Source: Paracoccaceae bacterium Fryx2 (GTDB lineage: Bacteria; Pseudomonadota; Alphaproteobacteria; Rhodobacterales; Rhodobacteraceae). Taken from it: a DNA stretch of 64,000 bases. The number at the start of each line of letters is the position of its first letter. The stretch's first letter is position 1. The position numbers were made by a program, and so were the translations under genes. The stretch is taken from contig JAVSGI010000005.1 in the NCBI GenBank assembly GCA_032334235.1, forward strand, positions 2,480,001 through 2,544,000. The letters are read 5' to 3'. The notes below the pieces were generated by a model, which had not been told where the DNA came from, searched no databases, and saw nothing but the letters and a program-made list of their open reading frames with translations. Positions 51,849-60,292 of this stretch are shown in pieces.

Positions 51849-52519
51849 TCTTCATGCTCAGCCCGGCGACGATCTGGAACAGCGCGGCGCTGAAGACGCG
51901 CCATCTGCCGCGTGTTGTGTTCGGGCGGATCATGCTGGTGCCGCGGCGGGGCGTCTCGGCCGGGCTGATCCTTCGGCTGATGGTCGAGATGCAGTTCCTG
52001 CGCTATCTGGTGCCGCTGCTGCCGTTCGTCGCGGGGATGCTGATCTGGCCGCAAAGCGCGCTGCCGATCAGCCAGGCACCGATACCGATGCTGCTGGTGA
52101 TCTATGCGGTGGAAACCACGGTGCTGCACATCCCCTACACCCGCCGCGCCCGGCTGATCGACCCGGCGGCGGCAGAGCGCGGGCTGGACCTGCTGCGGGT
52201 GCGGGCCACGGCCATCCTGACACGCATCGCCGCCGGGCGCGGGCTGGCGGACGGGCGGCTGCATCTGGTGGTGGAACAGTCGGCGCTGGCACGGGTCGCG
52301 CCGCTGACGCTGGTTTCGGTGCAGTCGGAGGATGGACCCGAACTGTTGGTGCTATCGGCAGAGGAGTCGGCGCTGATCCGCGATACGCTGTTCGCACCGG
52401 GGTTGGACGAGCGGCTGCTGCAGCGCATCAATCTTGCCGCCAACACCTTCGTCCGCGACACCGTGCTGGAGGTGCGCAGCATTTCCGCCCATGCCCGCCT
52501 GGCCGCGATGATGCCCTAG
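51845..52519 (+). CDS. Membrane protein of unknown function
   Basis: This 224-residue protein has two probable membrane spans (about 52-69 and 80-96) after a basic N-terminus, then a soluble C-terminal domain with LHLVVEQSALARVAPLTLVS and a helical end. I do not recognise the family. ATG 51845 was chosen because it overlaps the stop of the short leader frame; GTG 51836 in the same frame is an alternative. It stands alone between the sugar operon and the VWA/AAA pair, with which it converges. Its stop codon overlaps that of the VWA gene on the other strand. Confidence 0.75.
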   Translation: MIFMLSPATIWNSAALKTRHLPRVVFGRIMLVPRRGVSAGLILRLMVEMQFLRYLVPLLPFVAGMLIWPQSALPISQAPIPMLLVIYAVETTVLHIPYTRRARLIDPAAAERGLDLLRVRATAILTRIAAGRGLADGRLHLVVEQSALARVAPLTLVSVQSEDGPELLVLSAEESALIRDTLFAPGLDERLLQRINLAANTFVRDTVLEVRSISAHARLAAMMP

Positions 52520-53760
52520 CGGGCAAGGTCGAGCATCTGGCCGAAGGGCGGCGGCGGGGCCGGTTCGGGCACCGCCCAGATCACCGGCACACCACGCGGG
52601 GCCGGGCCGAAGTCGCCTTCAAGATCGGTCAGAACCACGATGATCGAGGGCGCGAGGGCCACGGCCTGCGCCAGCATGGGCACGAACGAGGTGCCGCCGC
52701 CGCGCGGCAGTGCCAGCGCCGCCAGTTGCCTGCGCCAGCCTGCAGGGTCCAGCCGCAGCCCGGCCTGCACCGCCTCGTCGAACGGGATCAGCCAGACCTC
52801 GGCCCGGCAGCGTTGCGCGATGCCCGCGACCTCGGCCATGAACAGGGCAAGGCGTGTGTCGTCGATCGACGACGAGGTGTCGAGTGCCACCACAATGCGC
52901 GGCTCGACCGTGCTGCGCTGCTGGCCGGGCTGGAAGGCGGGGCTGGGGCTGCCGCTGCGGATCGCCTCGGCCTCGGCCGCGATCCAGCCGCGGGCGGGGC
53001 GGCGGTGGGTGGGCTGCGGGGCCTGTGTCACCACGCGGGTGACGAGGCGGCGCAAGATCACCTCCCAGGGCGTGCGGGGTTCGGGGATGTCGGCCATCCG
53101 GTGGCCCAGCACGCCGATGCCGCGCCCTGCCATCCGCCCGGCCTCCAGCGCGCGGGAGAGGTGCTGGCGCCAGTCGGCGGCGTCATCGGTCTTGCCGGGC
53201 CTGTCGGGGGATGCGGCGGGGCGCATGTCGCGCCCCTGCAACCGGCTGGCAGCATGGGCACGCGCCCGGGCTGCCGTGCCGTCCTTCCCCGGTCCGCCCT
53301 GCATCAGGCGGATGTACAGCCGGTCGGCGTCCCACTCTGCCAGCGCCTGGGCCGCCGGGACGATGCTGCCGAGGCTTGCCTGCAGCACCCCCGTCAGGGT
53401 CAGCGCCGGGCGCGGCAGGGCGTAGCCTGCCAGCAAGAGCGCCTCGTTGATGATGGCATCGGCGGCGATGTTGTAGAGCGCCGGGTCGAAGCCGTCGCCC
53501 AGTCGCGCCTGCATCTCGCCCAGCCGCTGGCTGTGGCGCAGCGCGACGTGCAGGATGTGGTGCGCCGCCAGCCCGATCTGTTCGTGCGGCGGCAGGGCGT
53601 CGAAACCGGGGGCATAGCGGATGGTGCTGCCGCAGGTTTCGGCGGGCGGGCCGTCGTCGCGGTCGCGGTGGTCGCACCATAGCGCCAGCGCCGCCAGTGC
53701 CGGGTCGGTTTCGCCCAGCGCGCGCAGGGCCAGCGTGGCACGGGCCGAATGGCGGGTCAT
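52516..53760 (-). CDS. VWA-like protein with a metallopeptidase-like N-terminal domain (DUF2201 type)
   Basis: This 414-residue protein has an N-terminal half that resembles the putative metallopeptidase domain paired with VWA-like domains (LAAHHILHVALRHSQRL near residues 62-78). The place of the HExxH catalytic glutamate is taken by His (HHILH). The C-terminal part is a VWA-like domain with a MIDAS-type VVALDTSSSIDD and VVLTDLEGDFG. ATG 53760 overlaps the stop of the AAA gene (ATGA). MoxR-type ATPases typically work with VWA partners as chaperones or in metal insertion, and this pair fits that pattern; the client is unknown. Confidence 0.82.
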   Translation of the reverse strand: MTRHSARATLALRALGETDPALAALALWCDHRDRDDGPPAETCGSTIRYAPGFDALPPHEQIGLAAHHILHVALRHSQRLGEMQARLGDGFDPALYNIAADAIINEALLLAGYALPRPALTLTGVLQASLGSIVPAAQALAEWDADRLYIRLMQGGPGKDGTAARARAHAASRLQGRDMRPAASPDRPGKTDDAADWRQHLSRALEAGRMAGRGIGVLGHRMADIPEPRTPWEVILRRLVTRVVTQAPQPTHRRPARGWIAAEAEAIRSGSPSPAFQPGQQRSTVEPRIVVALDTSSSIDDTRLALFMAEVAGIAQRCRAEVWLIPFDEAVQAGLRLDPAGWRRQLAALALPRGGGTSFVPMLAQAVALAPSIIVVLTDLEGDFGPAPRGVPVIWAVPEPAPPPPFGQMLDLAR

Positions 53761-54875
53761 TCCAGCCCGGCGGCCTTGCGTTCCGCCGCATAGGCCGCAT
53801 AGGCGGGCGAGGTCAGGAAGGCTGCCTGCAAGCCCTTCTCCAGCGCCCGGGCGATCAGCGTCTCGAAGCCGTAGGTGCAAAGCTCGGCCAGCGGCAGGCA
53901 GGCCAGCGCGGGGTCGCCGCGCAGCCGCGACAGGTGCCGGATCTCGGCCATGATCTCGATCACGCCCGGCAGGGTGCGGGCGTCGGCAATGCCGATCAGC
54001 CCGTAGATCAGCGCCGTCAGCCCGTGCATCGTCACCGGATAGAGCGGCAGCCGCGCCTTTGGCCCGAGGTCCAGCATTTCCGTAACCTGCACCGTCGCCG
54101 CGATGTCGTCGGCGATCAGGGTGAATTCGGCCGCCGCCGCCTCGCCCACCGTGCCCGCGATCAGGATGTTGCGCAGGCGGCGGTCTGGCACTGATGCCAG
54201 AATGGTGCTGACGCGCGCCCAGGAGCGCGGCGTGCAGGCGATCATCTGGCCGCGGCGCAGCGACTCTTCGGTGGTTTCCAGCAGGTCGGGGCGGGTGCGG
54301 ATGAACGTGATCACCGCCGGGTGCAGCCCTTGCGGCAGCGCGAAATTGGCCAGCCAGTCCTGCGCCTCGGCCTTCAGGTTCAGGTGAATCAGCCGGTCCG
54401 AAAGTGCGGTGCCCATCTCGTAAGCGACCGCGCCATCCTCGACGCCGTTGCCCGCCGCGACAATGAAGGTGCCGGGGGGCAACCGGTGCCGCCCCACCCG
54501 GCGTTCCTGCAACAGCCCGTAGACGGTCGGTTGCAGCGGGGGCGCGGCAGCGGTCAGTTCATCCAGAAACAGGATCGCCGGGCGGGCGGGGTCGTCGGGC
54601 AGGTCTTCGGGGCGATACCAGACGGTGCGTTTTGCCTCGTGGTCGTAGTAGGGCAGGCCGCGCAGGTCCTGCGGCTCGATGGTGGTCAGGCGCAGGTCGA
54701 ACAGGGGTGCGCCGGTGCGGGTGGCCAGTTGCTGCACGATTTCGGTCTTGCCGATGCCGGGGCGGCCATGAAGCATCCACGAGGCGGTCATCTGCCCCGC
54801 CTGCTGCGCGGTCCAGCCGTGCAGCAGCGCCTCGTATGCCTGCCCGGCCGAAACCGGCATGGTGTTGACGCTCAT
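53757..54875 (-). CDS. MoxR-like AAA ATPase
   Basis: This 372-residue ATPase has Walker A GRPGIGKTE (near residues 37-45), PQDLRGLPYYD, Walker B ILFLDELTAA and sensor-like IVAAGNG. The C-terminal helical lid lacks extra domains. It belongs to the MoxR/AAA_5 group that acts with VWA proteins to remodel or activate targets. The start at 54875 was preferred over an upstream in-frame ATG because MSVNTMPVSAGQAYEAL begins the homologous region and GGGGAT lies before it. It is translationally coupled to the VWA gene downstream. Confidence 0.88.
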   Translation of the reverse strand: MSVNTMPVSAGQAYEALLHGWTAQQAGQMTASWMLHGRPGIGKTEIVQQLATRTGAPLFDLRLTTIEPQDLRGLPYYDHEAKRTVWYRPEDLPDDPARPAILFLDELTAAAPPLQPTVYGLLQERRVGRHRLPPGTFIVAAGNGVEDGAVAYEMGTALSDRLIHLNLKAEAQDWLANFALPQGLHPAVITFIRTRPDLLETTEESLRRGQMIACTPRSWARVSTILASVPDRRLRNILIAGTVGEAAAAEFTLIADDIAATVQVTEMLDLGPKARLPLYPVTMHGLTALIYGLIGIADARTLPGVIEIMAEIRHLSRLRGDPALACLPLAELCTYGFETLIARALEKGLQAAFLTSPAYAAYAAERKAAGLE

Positions 54876-54956
54876 CCGATTATCCCCGATCTTGCCGAAC
54901 CGCTGACCCTTCTGGGGCATCACGGGCGGCCTGCGCAAGACGCGGAATGCGGGCGG

Positions 54957-56279
54957 TCACAGATGCGGCTCCAGCAGCGCCCGCAGGTCGACGCGGGCGC
55001 CGAGGCGGCTGGCCAGCAGATAGACGCCGCCGAACTTGCGCTGCAGGAACAGCGTGTCCATTGGCGGGATCTGCATGTGGTCGCGTTCGGCCCCCATCGC
55101 CATGCCGGCATCCCGCAGGCGCAGCGGCAGGTCGGTGGCGGCAAAGTCGAACCGGCCGCTCTGTCGCAGCGGTTCAAGCGACATCTCGAACATCGCCATC
55201 ATCGACTGCCGGTGATGCTCGGGTGCCGACGCCGACAGAAAGCCGATCTCGACCGCCGCATCGCGCACCCCGTCCCGGTCGCCCGCCAGCCCCGCGCGCA
55301 TCAGCCTGCGATAGCCATCGGCAAAGCCCGGCGTGAAGCTGCGCGTCGCGCCGAAGTCGAGCAGGATCAATTGGCCGGTTTCGGGGCTGTAGCGGTAGTT
55401 GGCAAAGTTGGCGTCGGTCTGCATCAGTTGGAACTCGAAAAGCTCGCGGAACAGCAGGCCGATCAGCAGGGTCACGATCCGGTCCCGCTCGTCCTGCGGT
55501 GCCCCGGCCAGATCGTCCACCGGGACGCCCGCGACGAAGGACATGGCCAGCACGCTGTTCGTGGTCAGATCGTCCTGCAGAACCGGCACCGCGAAATCGG
55601 GCGCACCGGCCAGCAGCTTGCCGAACTGGGCAAGGCACCGGCCCTCACGTTCGTAATCGGCTTCTTCGTGCAGTTGCCGCTTGGCCTCGTCCAGCATCGG
55701 GGCAAGGTCGATGCCCTTCGGCACCAGCCCGGAAAGGCGCATCAGCGCGGCCACGTTGGTCACGTCGGAATCGATGCTCTGGCGGACGCCGGGGTATTGC
55801 ACCTTGATGGCTAGGTCGCGCCCGTCTTTCGTCAGCGCCCGGTGCACCTGGCCGATCGAGGCGGCGGCCAGCGGGTGAACCTCGAACTTCTGGAACCGGC
55901 GCAGCCAGTCGGCGCCCCAGTTCGCGGTCAGCACCTTCTTCAGCTGGCCGCCCGGCATGTGGTGCGCCTCGGCCCGCAGGCGGCCCAGAATCTGCGCCAG
56001 TTCCGGCGGCAGCATGTCGCCGGCATCCATCGACAGAAGCTGGCCGACCTTCATCGCCGCGCCGCGCATCTGCGCCAGCTGATCGGCAACCTTGATCGCA
56101 TTGGCCGGCGTCAGCAGCAGGTCGCCCATGCTGGGGCGCTTGCCCTGGGCGAACTGCCGCGCGCCCTGCACCGCCATGCCGCCGGCGATGCCGGACGCCA
56201 GCCCGCCCAGCCGGGCCAGCCGCGACAGGCGGGAACCGGGAACGGCAAGCGGGCGGGAGTCGAACTTCGGATGTGTCAC
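54957..56279 (-). CDS. ABC1/UbiB-family atypical kinase
   Basis: This 440-residue protein of the ABC1/ADCK/UbiB family has the KxGQ motif MKVGQLLSMD, AAASIGQVHRA, the Lys of AIKVQYPGV, EEADYEREG and LLDFGATRSF. The usual ...HPGN loop reads TDANFANY. Relatives are ATP-binding proteins linked to ubiquinone or other lipid metabolism. The open frame runs far upstream, but homology starts at GTG 56279 (VTHPKFDSRP), which has AGGA seven bases before it. It lacks C-terminal membrane spans, so it resembles the soluble ABC1 group rather than UbiB itself. It is the first gene on this strand before the AAA/VWA pair. Confidence 0.85.
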   Translation of the reverse strand: MTHPKFDSRPLAVPGSRLSRLARLGGLASGIAGGMAVQGARQFAQGKRPSMGDLLLTPANAIKVADQLAQMRGAAMKVGQLLSMDAGDMLPPELAQILGRLRAEAHHMPGGQLKKVLTANWGADWLRRFQKFEVHPLAAASIGQVHRALTKDGRDLAIKVQYPGVRQSIDSDVTNVAALMRLSGLVPKGIDLAPMLDEAKRQLHEEADYEREGRCLAQFGKLLAGAPDFAVPVLQDDLTTNSVLAMSFVAGVPVDDLAGAPQDERDRIVTLLIGLLFRELFEFQLMQTDANFANYRYSPETGQLILLDFGATRSFTPGFADGYRRLMRAGLAGDRDGVRDAAVEIGFLSASAPEHHRQSMMAMFEMSLEPLRQSGRFDFAATDLPLRLRDAGMAMGAERDHMQIPPMDTLFLQRKFGGVYLLASRLGARVDLRALLEPHL

Positions 56280-56398
56280 GTCATGTTCCTGCGAGCGGGG
56301 TGCCGCAGCGCCCCGGCGAAAAAGGTGTCCGCCCGGAAGGGCGGACCGATGATTTCCTGAACCGGAATGTAGTGCCCCCCGGCGCCGCGCCAACGCCG

Positions 56399-57382
56399 TC
56401 ATTCGGCGATGCAGATCTCGTTGCGCCAGATGCCCAGGGCCGTGCGCAGGATCAACCCGGCCACCACCAGCACCAGCACGACCAGCAGCCCCGCCCCGAT
56501 CATCCGGTGCACCGCCGATGCCGCAGCCCCTGCATAGGCAAAGCTGGCAATCGTCAGCGCGGCCAGCGGGAACGACAGCGCCCACCACGACAAGGCGAAC
56601 GGCATCCGGGTGAACTTCGCCGCCTGGGTCAGCACGATCAGCGCAAAGACATACCCGATGCTCAGCAGGATGTGCCCGAAGGCACCCACCTCGCCGGTCA
56701 ACCTCAGCCACGCGATGAACGACACGGCGGGCGGCGCCACCATGATCATCAGCGTCGGCACCATCCGCCCCGGCATCGGGTCGTGGAACATCAGCCGGTT
56801 GATCACCAGTGTCAGCAGCACGATCCAGAAGATCAGCCCCCCGGAAAAGAACAGCCACGAAATCTCGGGGTGGCCCAGCGGCACGCCGGCAATCGGCACG
56901 ATCACGTTGCCCACCGCGGGGATGAACCACGCCGGGGTCAGGTGCCCGGTCTGGAACGAGCGGTGCCCGATCCAGGCGCTGATCACCGACAGGGCAAGGA
57001 CGCCCTGCAACCCGGTGCCGATCATCCAGACGATCCGCGCCGCCCCGGGCGCGGTGGCCAGCAGCGCCACCGACAGCAGCAAGAGCGAAATCGACATCGC
57101 CGGGAAGAAGGCAATGCGCACCGGATGATGCCATTCCGCCACCACTGCCGCCGGATGGCGCAGCGTCTTGGCCAGGTAGCCCAGCGTCACCAGCCCCAGC
57201 AGGGCAAGCGACACCATCAGCGACGCCTGCGAGGCTTGCGACCCCAGCCCGAAGGCCGTTTCCCCGGCATGCAGCGCCAGGGTCAGGCCCATCATGCCCA
57301 TGCCGATGGCAAAGAACGTCACCGGATAATGCGACAGCCGCGCCGGGTGGGCGATGGCCTGGGGGTGCGGCGTAGCGGTCAT
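56399..57382 (-). CDS. SLAC1/TehA-family anion channel or tellurite-resistance protein
   Basis: This 327-residue protein has about ten membrane spans and family features such as SHYPVTFFAIGMGMMGLTLA near residues 17-36, NVIVPIAGVPLGHPEISW and FFSGGLIFWIVLL. Members include plant SLAC1 channels, TehA and yeast Mae1, which pass anions, and some give tellurite resistance. The direction and substrate here are unknown. It is a single-gene unit read leftwards; the 399 bases upstream have no gene but one palindromic site. Confidence 0.86.
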   Translation of the reverse strand: MTATPHPQAIAHPARLSHYPVTFFAIGMGMMGLTLALHAGETAFGLGSQASQASLMVSLALLGLVTLGYLAKTLRHPAAVVAEWHHPVRIAFFPAMSISLLLLSVALLATAPGAARIVWMIGTGLQGVLALSVISAWIGHRSFQTGHLTPAWFIPAVGNVIVPIAGVPLGHPEISWLFFSGGLIFWIVLLTLVINRLMFHDPMPGRMVPTLMIMVAPPAVSFIAWLRLTGEVGAFGHILLSIGYVFALIVLTQAAKFTRMPFALSWWALSFPLAALTIASFAYAGAAASAVHRMIGAGLLVVLVLVVAGLILRTALGIWRNEICIAE

Positions 57383-57781
57383 CTGCGGTCTCCTGCCGGG
57401 TTCGAAGGCACGGTCGATCGTGGCCGGAGCCGGTGCAGAGCTGTCATGCGCGGTATCATCTGGTCACTCCTGAAAGCACCGGGGCTACGGCGGAACGGGT
57501 GCCGCGGGCGTTCGATGGCTGATAGCAGGTCGCGCGGCAAAGGGATGTGATGTGGTCACATTGCGCAAACCCTCTTGCCGGATTATCCGCCCGGGGGTCC
57601 TGGCGCACAGGGCATGGCCGCGGCCCGGCCAAAGTGCATCGCGATATGCGGCACGCAGCCCGCCACCTCGACCGGCTGGTTCTGCGTCGCCTGCCTGCGC
57701 CCGCTACCCTTGCAGCGTCGGCATCCATACGGCGCATACCCGCGCTGCCATCGGCGGTGTTGCGACGCCGCCTTGCGGGGC
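57383..57781. promoter_or_regulatory. Gene-free region upstream of the SLAC1 gene with a TGTGA/TCACA palindrome
   Basis: No gene could be supported in this 399-base region. TGTGA (57546-57550) and TCACA (57556-57560) form an inverted repeat with a 5-base spacer, resembling CRP/FNR-superfamily sites but with non-standard spacing. An overlapping ATGTG-GT-CACAT symmetry is also present (57550-57561). It lies about 165 bases before the SLAC1 start. Confidence 0.3.
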
Positions 57782-58288
57782 TCAGCGGCGCGCCTGTTCC
57801 GGCAGGTCGGTGCCGGTTTCGGCCACCCTTTCCAGCCGCGCGGTGATTTCCCGGCGCAGGGTGCGGCGCAGCTTGGCGGCGCGGTAGCGGTGCTGGTCGA
57901 TCTCGGTCACGGGAACATAGGCCGGAATGGCCGCCGGGTGGCCGGCGTCATCGACCGCGACCATGGTGAAATAGCATGAATTGGTGTGCCGGATCACGCC
58001 GGTGCGGATGTTTTCCGCCTCGACCCGGATGCCGACTTCCATCGAGGTTCGCCCGGCATAGTTGATCGAAGCCTGAAACGTCACCAGCTCTCCGACGTGG
58101 ATCGGTTCCTTGAACACCACCTGATCGACCGACAGCGTGACCGCGTAGCATTTGGAGAAGCGCGAGGCACAGGAAAACGCCACCCGGTCCAGCAGGTTCA
58201 GCAGCGCACCGCCGTGCACCTTGCCGCTGAAGTTCGCCATGTCCGGCGTCATCAGCACGGTCATTTCCAGATGGCGCTCGTCGGACAT
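57782..58288 (-). CDS. Hotdog-fold acyl-CoA thioesterase
   Basis: This 168-residue protein is of the YciA/BACH-type acyl-CoA thioesterase family: MTVLMTPDMANFSGKVHGGALLNLLDRVAF carries the hotdog helix, seen as two pieces at residues 9-38, followed by DQVVFKEPIHVGELVTF and VEAENIRTGVIRHTNSCYFTMVAVDD, also split. It hydrolyses acyl-CoA esters in the cytoplasm. The open frame extends upstream, but MSDERHLEMTV at 58288 with GGAGAG before it is the natural start. It lies next to tRNA-Thr and is probably a single-gene unit. Confidence 0.9.
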   Translation of the reverse strand: MSDERHLEMTVLMTPDMANFSGKVHGGALLNLLDRVAFSCASRFSKCYAVTLSVDQVVFKEPIHVGELVTFQASINYAGRTSMEVGIRVEAENIRTGVIRHTNSCYFTMVAVDDAGHPAAIPAYVPVTEIDQHRYRAAKLRRTLRREITARLERVAETGTDLPEQARR

Positions 58289-58532
58289 CGGATCGTCTCT
58301 CCGTCGGTTCAGGCAGGGTTTTCGTGCGGGCCCGGCCGTGGCGGGCGGGCGACGGATATGGAGATACCGCCCCTGACGCGCCCTTGCCGCGGGTAAAGCA
58401 CAGGTGTCACCGCCCGTAAAGCGGGCTTGTGCCGACACGCGCTTGGCGGCGCTGAGAAACCTTTTTTGTCGCAGGGCAGGGGCAGGGGCAAGACTGCACC
58501 GGGTCGCCGCGCATAGTGCATCGGAGAAGAAA

Positions 58533-58608
58533 TGGTGCCCCAGGAGGGACTCGAACCCCCGACCTCCTCATTACGAATGAGGCGCACTACCAGCTGTGCT
58601 ACTGGGGC
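58533..58608 (-). tRNA. tRNA-Thr (anticodon CGT)
   Basis: A complete cloverleaf is read on the minus strand. The acceptor stem GCCCCAG (58608-58602) pairs with CTGGGGC (58543-58537). The D stem is GCAC/GTGC. The anticodon stem CCTCA/TGAGG encloses loop TTCGTAA with anticodon CGT, and the T arm has loop TTCGAGT. The discriminator is A, and CCA is encoded (58535-58533). It decodes ACG threonine codons, which are common in this GC-rich genome. Confidence 0.95.
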
Positions 58609-58842
58609 AGCGCGGGCCTGCGTATATCGGCCCCCTGCGATCTTTTCAAGACACCAAACGCGCCTTGCAGGATCATCGTGACGTTCCGTTACTGACCCAT
58701 CTGCAACAACATCGCAACGGGTCGTTCGGGGGTGCAGCGCGTGCTGCCGACCCGACCTGCGGGCTTTTCCTATGGCCCTGACGGTGGCAAGTCAAGCCCT
58801 GCAACCGGCCGTTCCGCGGGTCTGATCGCCGGTCGGGCAGGC

Positions 58843-60282
58843 CTATCTGCTGCCCGCGTTCGCGCTGATGTCGATGATGTCCGATTCTCGCTTGGCCGCT
58901 GCGGCAGGCTTGCCGACGATCAGGGGCAGCAGCTCTGACCCGGTGGCGCTGGGGCCGCCGCTTTCCACGGGCTCGCGCCAGCTCAGCGTGTCGAAGCCAC
59001 CGCAGTTGTCGCAGATCGGGCCCCAATTCGTGTGGATGGCCTGACATTTGTCGCAGCACCACTGCGGACCCCGCGGCGCGGTCAGCGCACGCGCAAGCCA
59101 GCCGCGAACCACCGCCTCGTCCGACCCTTCGCCGCGCTCGATGGCGGCCATGATCGCAAGCGACCGCTGCGTGGGGTGCCGCGTGGCCAGATCGCCCATG
59201 GCGCGGCGGGCCTCGGGGAAATCTTCGGCGGCGATGTTCAGTTCGGCCAGCAGCATCCGGGTTTCATCCTTGTCGGGATGAACCTCGGTCAGTGCACGAA
59301 AGCGCGTCACGCGGGCCGCGGCGGTTTCGTTCGGGTCGATTTCGGCGAAGGCCGCCGCGAGATCGGGGTGGGGCAACGCCTCCCACGCCTTTTTCAGCAC
59401 GCGGGTGGCAAGCTTTGCGTCACCCTTGGCGATATAGCCGCGTGCGGCCATGGCGGCGGCGGGAATCAGGTCGGGCGACCGCCGGTTGGCCTCGATTGCC
59501 GCTTCACGTGCCTCGATCGAGGCATTTTCGTCGAACACCACCCTGGCTTCCTGCAGCGCCAGAACGGCATCGCGGCGGCGATACAGATCCTTGGGCATGC
59601 TGCCGCCCTTGAGCTTGGCCCCAAGCGTGGCGCGCGCGCCCTTCCAGTCCGACTGACCGGCCTGAAGCTTCAGCAGGATGTCCTGGGTCTCGGTGTTGCG
59701 CGGCTTCAGCGAGAACGCCTTTTCCGCCAGTTTCAGCGCGGTCTCGCTGTCACCTTCGGCCATTTTTTGCAGCATCAGGCCGCGCACGCCGATGAAGCGG
59801 GTCTGGGGTGCGGTCAGAAGGGCCTTGTAGGCTTCGGTGGCGCGCCTGCTGTCGCCCGCGAGTTCGGCCGCCTGGGCGGTCAGCAGGGTGGTGAGCTCGG
59901 GGCGGCCCAGATACTTCTGGGCCTTGGCGGCGCGCGACAGGGCAAGGCGGCCCTCGCCGGAAGCCAGCGCCAGCATCGATTCCGACAACGCCTGATAGCC
60001 CTTGCGTTCCCGGTTGCGGTCAAAGTAGCGCGAAATGGCGGTTTCATCGCCGTTCAGAAACTTCAGCACCGCCACGATCAGGCCAACGACCCGCATCACC
60101 AGCCAGATCACGACCACCAGCACCAGCGCCACGATCACCGCCTGCAGCGGACGCAACGTGAATTCCCACTGGGCAACCGCGATGCGGATGCCGGTGCCAT
60201 TGTCGAGCAGCAGGCCGGCGCCGAAGGTCAGGCCCGCGATGGCGGCAACAAAAAGCAGAACCTTGATCAGGGACCAGATCAT
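58843..60282 (-). CDS. hemY: HemY-like membrane TPR protein
   Basis: This 479-residue protein is of the HemY N-terminal family found in heme operons (not the protoporphyrinogen oxidase of the same name). Two N-terminal membrane spans (about 4-26 and 44-70) are followed by TPR-like helices (YQALSESMLALASGEGRLAL, ATEAYKALLTAPQTRFIG). A C-terminal zinc ribbon, CDKC...CDNC (about 410-430), is a form I associate with Rhodobacterales. Its exact role in heme synthesis is not settled. It is the third gene of the leftward hemD / Mic60-like / hemY operon, 10 bases after the Mic60-like gene. Confidence 0.9.
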   Translation of the reverse strand: MIWSLIKVLLFVAAIAGLTFGAGLLLDNGTGIRIAVAQWEFTLRPLQAVIVALVLVVVIWLVMRVVGLIVAVLKFLNGDETAISRYFDRNRERKGYQALSESMLALASGEGRLALSRAAKAQKYLGRPELTTLLTAQAAELAGDSRRATEAYKALLTAPQTRFIGVRGLMLQKMAEGDSETALKLAEKAFSLKPRNTETQDILLKLQAGQSDWKGARATLGAKLKGGSMPKDLYRRRDAVLALQEARVVFDENASIEAREAAIEANRRSPDLIPAAAMAARGYIAKGDAKLATRVLKKAWEALPHPDLAAAFAEIDPNETAAARVTRFRALTEVHPDKDETRMLLAELNIAAEDFPEARRAMGDLATRHPTQRSLAIMAAIERGEGSDEAVVRGWLARALTAPRGPQWCCDKCQAIHTNWGPICDNCGGFDTLSWREPVESGGPSATGSELLPLIVGKPAAAAKRESDIIDISANAGSR

Positions 60283-60292
60283 CGTGCGCGCC

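Noticed and set aside
54957-57134. A 725-residue version of the ABC1 kinase with a long N-terminal extension
   Set aside because: The extension is the shadow of the SLAC1 gene in another frame. Homology begins at the GTG at 56279.
57456-57737. A 93-residue minus-strand frame in the gap between the SLAC1 and thioesterase genes
   Set aside because: Arg-rich composition, no ribosome site and no recognisable fold; more likely non-coding.
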